Shown here piece by piece: positions 6,948 to 11,357 of a stretch of 11,357 bases of DNA (position 1 is the first letter of the stretch; every line of letters starts with the position of its first letter). A model generated the notes under the pieces. That model was not told where the DNA came from. It saw only the letters and a list, made by a program, of their open reading frames with translations, and ran no database searches. The position numbers and the translations under genes are program-made. The DNA comes from TWA4 sp051879195 (lineage in GTDB: Bacteria; Bacillota; Clostridia; Lachnospirales; Lachnospiraceae): positions 1-11,357 of the forward strand of contig JBJELO010000147.1 in assembly GCA_051879195.1 (NCBI GenBank), given 5' to 3'.

Positions 6948-7930
6948 GTGATATTGCCCGTGAGCTGCAGATTAGTGTGGTGACGGTTTCCAATGCTCTT
7001 TCCGGAAAAAAAGGGGTCAGTGAAGAACTGCGGGAGAAAGTTGTACAAAAGGCAAAAGAGCTGGGTTATGACTGTTCGAGATATGAAAAGAAGAAGAATA
7101 CCTGCATTGGTGTTCTGGTGCCCGGGAAATATGTGGAAATCGGCGCATCTTTTTACTGGGAGCTGTATCAGCATGTGGCTTATTCCGTTTCTCAGAAAAT
7201 GGGGAATACCATCATAGAGATTGTGGAATGGGAGGATGAAAGTGCAAACCGGATGCCGAAAATGCTTCAGGAAAAAGACATTGACGGGCTGATTATTGTG
7301 GGATATATGGAACATGAATATGTCAGCAGACTGGTGAAAAGTACAGGCAGCCCCATTGTCCTTCTGGATTTTAAATACCGGGATCTGCCCTGCGATGCGG
7401 TTGTTTCGGGAAATTATGTGGGCATGTACAAAATGACCCGATACCTGCTGGACCGGGGACATAAAAAAATTGCGTTTTTCGGATCGATACATGCCAATGA
7501 AAATATTATGGACCGCTATTTCGGCTACCGGAAAGGGATGGAAGAGTTTGGCATCAGTTACAGAGATGAATGGGTGATTGATGACAGAACTGTCACAACC
7601 GGTAAAGTAATACCGGTAAAACTGCCGGAATATATGCCCACAGCATTTGTGTGCAATTCGGATTTTTCAGCGGGAGTCCTTTATGACTGCCTTGTTGCAA
7701 AAGGATACCGGGTTCCTGAAGATATTTCCATCGTAGGTTATGATAATTACCTGTACGGTCATTCATTTGGAAAGGAACTGACCACTTATAATGTGGATAT
7801 GCGGAAGATGGCGGATACGGCAGTTAAGATTCTGCGTTCCAGAATAAAGGGAAGCGAAAAAGCCTTCGGTACCCGTTATATCGACAGTTGTGTCGTTGAG
7901 AGGAGCAGTGTGAAAGTACTGGAAAACTGA
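6929..7930 (+). CDS. LacI-family regulator 2, tandem paralogue
   Basis: This second LacI/GalR-type protein has 333 residues. Its HTH (residues 4-47) reads IKLSDIARELQISVVTVSNAL, numbered exactly as in E. coli LacI, so V17, V18 and N22 sit where LacI has Y17, Q18 and R22. The linker after GY47 (DCSRYEKKKNTC) is short and has no N..A..L hinge motif. The effector domain shares with regulator 1 the DG[IL] strand, the NIMDRY.GY.K segment (192-201) and a PED[MI].I.G[FY]DN motif. The ATG at 6929 is inside the end of regulator 1, with AAGGGGAG (6913-6920) eight bases upstream, the same geometry as in regulator 1. The overlap implies translational coupling and roughly equal amounts, so the two could form a heterodimer; that is inference. 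A terminator follows. Confidence 0.93.
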   Translation: MAEIKLSDIARELQISVVTVSNALSGKKGVSEELREKVVQKAKELGYDCSRYEKKKNTCIGVLVPGKYVEIGASFYWELYQHVAYSVSQKMGNTIIEIVEWEDESANRMPKMLQEKDIDGLIIVGYMEHEYVSRLVKSTGSPIVLLDFKYRDLPCDAVVSGNYVGMYKMTRYLLDRGHKKIAFFGSIHANENIMDRYFGYRKGMEEFGISYRDEWVIDDRTVTTGKVIPVKLPEYMPTAFVCNSDFSAGVLYDCLVAKGYRVPEDISIVGYDNYLYGHSFGKELTTYNVDMRKMADTAVKILRSRIKGSEKAFGTRYIDSCVVERSSVKVLEN

Positions 7931-7985
7931 ACGGAATTTACAGTGATATTTTAATTCAGACAGAATATGAAAATGACAATAAATC

Positions 7986-8040
7986 AAAGATAAGGCCGGT
8001 GCGGCAGTCCGATGATGGATGCCGCATCGGCTTTATCTTT
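7986..8040 (+). terminator. Terminator after the LacI pair
   Basis: The segment 7986-8006 pairs with 8020-8040 in a 21-bp stem (AAAGATAA.GCCG.TGCGGCA type) with only two G-U pairs and a 13-base loop. The T-rich 3' side (TTTATCTTTCTGTTT) is an imperfect U-tract. It ends the regulator unit before the AT-rich leader of the transporter. Confidence 0.8.
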
Positions 8041-8258
8041 CTGTTTGAATATGTTTTTCAAGTGTCATTGAAAAAATGCTTAAAAAACTGATTAAATTAA
8101 AAACAAAGATTAATAAATTAAAAAAATGTTTAACAAATTAAAAAATGAATTAATATGGCAAAATGACGTAAAGAACGCTTTAAAATACAAAATATACCCA
8201 AAAAACACGGAATAAAGCTGTTCAAAAGGTAGAAAACAGTGCAACTTGTATAAAACAC

Positions 8259-8287
8259 TTGAAATTAAAAAGAATTAATGATAAGAT
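8259..8287 (+). promoter_or_regulatory. Possible promoter of the ABC transporter unit
   Basis: TTGAAA (8259-8264), 17 bases, TAAGAT (8282-8287) is a moderate match. Operator site 3 begins at the last base of this -10. A TATAAA at 8249-8254 is an alternative -10 but has no good -35. The choice is uncertain. Confidence 0.45.
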
Positions 8288-8300
8288 TAAAACAACTTAA
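8287..8300 (-). promoter_or_regulatory. Candidate LacI-family operator, site 3
   Basis: On the minus strand this reads TTAAGTTGTTTTAA, fitting the TTAAGTT-NN-TTTAA pattern of sites 1 and 2. It lies two bases before the AAAGGAGG (8303-8310) of the binding-protein gene. It is the only one of the three in reverse orientation. Confidence 0.55.
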
Positions 8301-8318
8301 ATAAAGGAGGAAAACAAC

Positions 8319-9698
8319 ATGAAAAAACACAAATTTACCAGAGCACTTGCACTGACTCTGGCGTCTGTCATGACATTGTCACTGGCTGCATGTGGCGGCA
8401 GCAAGAGTGAACAGGGCGGAAGCCCCGAGAATGCCAATGTACCGACAATCGATCAGCTGAAGGTGGGTGAGGATTATCAGGATCTGACAGCATCCATCAA
8501 GGTTCTGACCAACAGAACGGATATCGTAAACACCGTATACAAGGGATACGCAGAAGAATTTATGAAGATTTATCCCAACATTACGGTTGAATACGAAGGT
8601 ATCACTGATTACGAAGAATCCCTGAATCTTCGACTGACGACCGGCGACTGGGGCGATCTGTGCTTCATTCCCACTTCTGTAAAGAAGAATGAATTATCTA
8701 CTTATTTTACCCCTCTGGGAAGCTTCGACACACTGGATCCCATCTACAATTACTGTGCAGAAAAAACTTTCGACGGAACCGTATATGGTATTGCAAACGG
8801 CGGTACAGCAGGCGGCGTTGTTTACAACAAGAGAATCTGGGCTGAAGCAGGAATTACAGAAATTCCCACCACACCGGATGAGTTCCTTGAAGACCTGAAA
8901 CTGATTAAGGAAAAAACAGATGCAGTTCCGCTGTATACCAACTTTGCAGCAGGCTGGACCATGGGACAGTGGGATTCCTACATTGATATTGCAGCAACAG
9001 GTGATCCTGATTTCCGCAACAATATGCCTCATATGAAGGATCCTTTTGCAAAACGTGATGATATGACAGGACCTTATGCAGTTTACTACGTAATGTATGA
9101 AGCAGTAGCCCGCAAGCTGGTGGAAGAAGATCCTGCAAGCTCCGACTGGGAATCATCCAAGAGCGGAATCAACAAGGGCGACATTGCAACAATGGTTCTT
9201 GGATCATGGGCTGTTCAGCAGTGTAAAGATATGGGTGATACTCCGGACGATGTAGGTTATATGCCTTTCCCGATCACGGTTGATGGAAAACGTTATGCCG
9301 GAGCAGGCGGAAACTATGGATTCGGTATCAACAATCAGGCATCAGAAGACAATCAGATTGCTGCAATGCTTTATCTGAAATGGCTCCTGGAAGAATCAAC
9401 CATTTACGAAGATGAAGGAAGTATCCCTGCACTGAAGGGCGAAGATCTCCCCGATGCACTGGCTGACTTCGAAGGCGTTGAACTGCTGGTTAACAATCCG
9501 GCACCTGAAGGGGAAGAAGACCTGTTTGATGAAGTGAATAACGAAAGTGAAGTTGGCATCAACAGCAACGACTATCCCAAGTGTGAAATTGTAGAAGCGG
9601 CACTGTACGGAACAAGAACTCTGGATGATCTGATGAGCGAATGGAATGCAAAATGGACATCCGCGCAGGAAAATCTTGGAGTTGAAGTTACAAAGTAG
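8319..9698 (+). CDS. ABC sugar-binding lipoprotein (SBP family 1)
   Basis: This 459-residue extracellular solute-binding protein is tethered to the membrane by a lipidated cysteine (lipobox LAAC, C25, after MKKHKFTRALALTLASVMTL). It delivers sugar to the two downstream permeases. The mature protein shows the family 1 pattern: an early strand around IKVLTNRTDIV, a YAEEFMKIYPNITVEYE stretch, the hinge-region ANGGTAGGVVYNKRIWAEAGI (about residues 165-185) with the TPDEFLEDL helix after it, and IATMVLGSWAVQQ about two thirds along. The start at 8319 has AAAGGAGG (8303-8310) eight bases upstream, a strong site fitting a highly expressed binding protein. The next gene begins after a 125-base gap holding a GC-rich hairpin. 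Alpha-galactosides (raffinose, stachyose, melibiose) are the likely ligands because of the GH36 gene; the sequence alone does not fix this. Confidence 0.95.
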   Translation: MKKHKFTRALALTLASVMTLSLAACGGSKSEQGGSPENANVPTIDQLKVGEDYQDLTASIKVLTNRTDIVNTVYKGYAEEFMKIYPNITVEYEGITDYEESLNLRLTTGDWGDLCFIPTSVKKNELSTYFTPLGSFDTLDPIYNYCAEKTFDGTVYGIANGGTAGGVVYNKRIWAEAGITEIPTTPDEFLEDLKLIKEKTDAVPLYTNFAAGWTMGQWDSYIDIAATGDPDFRNNMPHMKDPFAKRDDMTGPYAVYYVMYEAVARKLVEEDPASSDWESSKSGINKGDIATMVLGSWAVQQCKDMGDTPDDVGYMPFPITVDGKRYAGAGGNYGFGINNQASEDNQIAAMLYLKWLLEESTIYEDEGSIPALKGEDLPDALADFEGVELLVNNPAPEGEEDLFDEVNNESEVGINSNDYPKCEIVEAALYGTRTLDDLMSEWNAKWTSAQENLGVEVTK

Positions 9699-9701
9699 TT
9701 T

Positions 9702-9724
9702 ATTCATTAAAGTCATTCATTAAA
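9702..9724 (+). repeat. Short direct repeat after the binding-protein gene
   Basis: ATTCATTAAA occurs at 9702-9711 and 9715-9724, a 13-base period, just after the stop of the binding-protein gene. It may be a binding site or simply chance in AT-rich DNA. Confidence 0.35.
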
Positions 9725-9767
9725 AGTTCATAAGACATCAAATTAACGAATTGTTAGCAGTTTACTG

Positions 9768-9801
9768 CCGGGGCAGCTGGCCGGGAAGGCGGCTGCCCCG
9801 G
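9768..9801 (+). promoter_or_regulatory. GC-rich intercistronic hairpin between binding protein and permease
   Basis: CCGGGGCAGC (9768-9777) and GCTGCCCCGG (9792-9801) are perfect 10-bp arms, with an inner GCC/GGC pairing (9780-9782/9788-9790). No T-run follows, so it is not a standard terminator. In malE-malF-type operons such structures protect the upstream mRNA end and lower expression of the permeases relative to the binding protein; the same role is inferred here. Confidence 0.75.
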
Positions 9802-9823
9802 TGTGCGAAATAAGGAGAACGTA

Positions 9824-10855
9824 ATGAGTAAATCAGTTAGTGTTCAGAAGGAAAAGAAGACCTTCAAAGAAATACTGCTCAGCAGAAAAGTTCAGAGAAC
9901 TCTGGTAATTATAACCTTTATGTTTATTCCGTTGCTGCTGCTGCTGGTATTTACCTATATCCCTTTTGGTAAAATGGTTCAGTTCAGCTTCTACGATATG
10001 AAATATATCGGTGCACGGAAATTTGTAGGCTGGAAAAACTATATTGAAGTATTCAACAGGCCGGAAATTTTCAAAGCGCTGTTTGTCAGCGTTTACTACA
10101 TGGGCGGTGCGGTTGTGCAGCTTGGTCTGGCTCTGTTTTTTGCAACCATGATGGTATTCAAGGTAAAGGGAGAATCCATTTTCAAAGCGGCTATGTTCTT
10201 CCCCTACCTGATCTGCGGTATTGCAGTTGGTTTCATTTTTAAATTCTTCTATGCAAGAGGCTTCGTCCTGGACTCCATTCTCCAGATGTTTGGTATGGAA
10301 CTGGAGAATATACCAATGTGGCTGCAGAATACAAAAATCAACAATATCTCTCTGGTCGCAACATCTGTATGGAGATACATGGGTTCGAATCTGGTTCTTT
10401 TCCTGGGTGCCATGATGTCTGTAGATAACGATCTGTATGAAGCAGCTTCACTGGATGGCGCCAATAAATGGCATCAGTTCCGCTACATCATTCTTCCCAG
10501 TATCAAATCCATCGTTGTACTGAACCTGGTTCTTTCCATCAGCGGCTCACTGAGTGCATTCGAACCTCCCTACGTTATTACAAACGGTACCATGGGAACA
10601 GGTACATACTTCGTTATCATGAACCGTATTGCACATGAAAACCAGAAGGTTGGACTTGCCTGCGCTATGGCTATTGTTCTGCTGATCATCATTATCATCT
10701 GCACCATTGCACAGAATCTGTTCTTTGATTATGTCTTTGATGACGGAACTTCAGATGAGTCCAAGGCAGCTGTAAGAAAAAGAAAAAAACAGGAAAAAGC
10801 GATGAAAAAAGCAATGAAAAACGGAGCAGCCGGTAAAGGAGGCACAGCGGTATGA
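9824..10855 (+). CDS. ABC sugar permease, MalF/UgpA type
   Basis: This integral membrane subunit of a CUT1 sugar importer has 343 residues. After a basic N-terminus (KEKKTFKEILLSRKVQRT) come about six hydrophobic segments, the first around residues 25-47 (LVIITFMFIPLLLLLVF). The cytoplasmic EAA loop, which docks the ATPase, is clear from E206: EAASLDGANKWHQFRYIILP, ending in the ILP consensus. The tail is very basic. The start is ATG 9824, because TAAGGAG (9811-9817) lies six bases before it; the upstream in-frame GTG 9803 would put that site inside the gene and would touch the hairpin. The stop overlaps the next permease as ATGA, implying coupled translation. No ATPase gene is seen between 9699 and the end of the window. 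Confidence 0.95.
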   Translation: MSKSVSVQKEKKTFKEILLSRKVQRTLVIITFMFIPLLLLLVFTYIPFGKMVQFSFYDMKYIGARKFVGWKNYIEVFNRPEIFKALFVSVYYMGGAVVQLGLALFFATMMVFKVKGESIFKAAMFFPYLICGIAVGFIFKFFYARGFVLDSILQMFGMELENIPMWLQNTKINNISLVATSVWRYMGSNLVLFLGAMMSVDNDLYEAASLDGANKWHQFRYIILPSIKSIVVLNLVLSISGSLSAFEPPYVITNGTMGTGTYFVIMNRIAHENQKVGLACAMAIVLLIIIIICTIAQNLFFDYVFDDGTSDESKAAVRKRKKQEKAMKKAMKNGAAGKGGTAV

Positions 10856-11357
10856 AAGAAAGGAAAGTAACATCCATTTTATTTTCAATATTCAAATATG
10901 CCTCTCTGATTCTGGCATCCATCGTTTCTCTGACGCCGGTCTGCGTATGTATTCTGACGGCGTTTAAGACGAATGAAGAGTATGCATCTACCTCCGTACT
11001 GGATGCACCTGCGTCATTCCTGAATTTCGAGAATTTCAAAATTGCTTTTCAGCAGGCAAACATGCTGAGAAGTTTCATGAATACCGGAATTATCCTGATC
11101 GTGGTATTAACCGTTTCGGTATTCACCGGTTCCATGCTGGCCTATGTACTGAACCGTTTTAAATTCAAAGGATGCGGAATCATTCAGAGTCTGTTTTTAT
11201 TTGCATCCCTGCTTCCCGGTATTGCCATGCAGGTTACGATCTACCAGATCATGTATGCTCTCGGATTCATCAATCATTTATACGGATACATGGTCGTGCT
11301 GATGGGTACGGATATTATTTCCATCTACATCTTCCTGCAGTTCTTTGAAAATCTGCC
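10852..11357 (+). CDS. ABC sugar permease, MalG/AraQ type (3' end cut by window)
   Basis: The second permease subunit of the importer is open to the end of the window: 168 complete codons, with no stop. It begins MKERKVTSILFSIFKYASL, with a first membrane segment (about residues 14-36), a periplasmic loop containing FLNFENFKIAF, and the MalG-like pattern NTGIILIVVLTVSVFTGSMLAYVLNRFKFKG, followed by SLLPGIAMQVTIYQIMYALGFIN. The window ends at FFENLP, just before the expected EAA loop, so that motif cannot be checked. ATG 10852 overlaps the previous stop by four bases, and AAAGGAGG (10835-10842) lies nine bases upstream. With the MalF-type partner it should form the heterodimeric channel; the full length is probably near 280 residues. 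Confidence 0.93.
   Translation, partial: MKERKVTSILFSIFKYASLILASIVSLTPVCVCILTAFKTNEEYASTSVLDAPASFLNFENFKIAFQQANMLRSFMNTGIILIVVLTVSVFTGSMLAYVLNRFKFKGCGIIQSLFLFASLLPGIAMQVTIYQIMYALGFINHLYGYMVVLMGTDIISIYIFLQFFENL

Larger units (their letters stand above)
8041..8318. other. Very AT-rich transporter upstream region with short repeats
   Basis: No gene is seen in this stretch; together with the terminator it forms the 388-base gap between regulator 2 and the binding protein. It is dominated by A-runs. AAATTAAAAA occurs at 8094-8103, 8115-8124, 8135-8144 and 8262-8271; the first three copies are 21 and 20 bases apart, about two helical turns. TTTTTCAA/TTGAAAAA (8054-8061/8068-8075) is a small AT dyad. 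The stretch could be intrinsically bent DNA, an UP-like activator or nucleoid-protein region, or part of a long leader. No riboswitch-like conserved core was recognised. Confidence 0.5.

Noticed and set aside
8041..8318. Riboswitch, CRISPR array or small RNA gene in the long AT-rich gap
   Set aside because: No conserved core, no regular repeat-spacer pattern and no internal GC-rich stem with a terminator was seen; only short A-rich repeats.

Overview
The window looks like a chromosomal segment from a low-to-mid-GC Firmicute, most likely a gut Clostridium of the Lachnospiraceae type. The reasons are strong AGGAGG-type ribosome binding sites, TTGACA/TATAAT promoters with 17-bp spacers, AT-rich intergenic DNA around moderately GC genes, lipoprotein signal peptides ending in L-[ST/AA]-[GA]-C, and gene families typical of that group. 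The genus assignment is inference, not something the sequence proves.

Layout. (1) 1-714, minus strand: a vapBC toxin-antitoxin pair with a four-base ATGA overlap, a consensus promoter and an inverted repeat sitting in that promoter. (2) 819-3269, plus strand: a probable three-gene operon of a DUF2975-like membrane protein, a small YozG-type XRE regulator and a lipoprotein of unknown function. It is driven by a perfect consensus promoter overlapped by two abutting perfect dyads. (3) 3396-11357 (running off the window): an alpha-galactoside utilisation locus in three transcription units: a cytoplasmic GH36 alpha-galactosidase; two overlapping LacI-family regulators that are paralogues of each other; and an ABC sugar transporter (lipoprotein binding protein, MalF-type permease, MalG-type permease cut by the window end). 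The first two units each end in an intrinsic terminator; the end of the transporter unit lies outside the window.

How the parts fit. The binding protein and two permeases would import an alpha-galactoside such as raffinose, stachyose or melibiose intact, and the leaderless GH36 enzyme would hydrolyse it inside the cell. No ATPase is seen, so energy probably comes from a shared MsmK-type ATPase encoded elsewhere or downstream. The main finding is a 14-bp motif, TTAAGTT-NN-TTTAA, present once just ahead of each of the three units. It is a candidate operator for the LacI pair. Both regulators have nearly the same recognition helix but lack the usual hinge-helix sequence (N..A..L), and the motif lacks the central CG that the hinge normally reads. 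This suggests a LacI subtype with an unusual mode of operator recognition.

Three annotated starts were moved inward on ribosome-binding-site evidence: 904 (TTG), 3489 and 9824.
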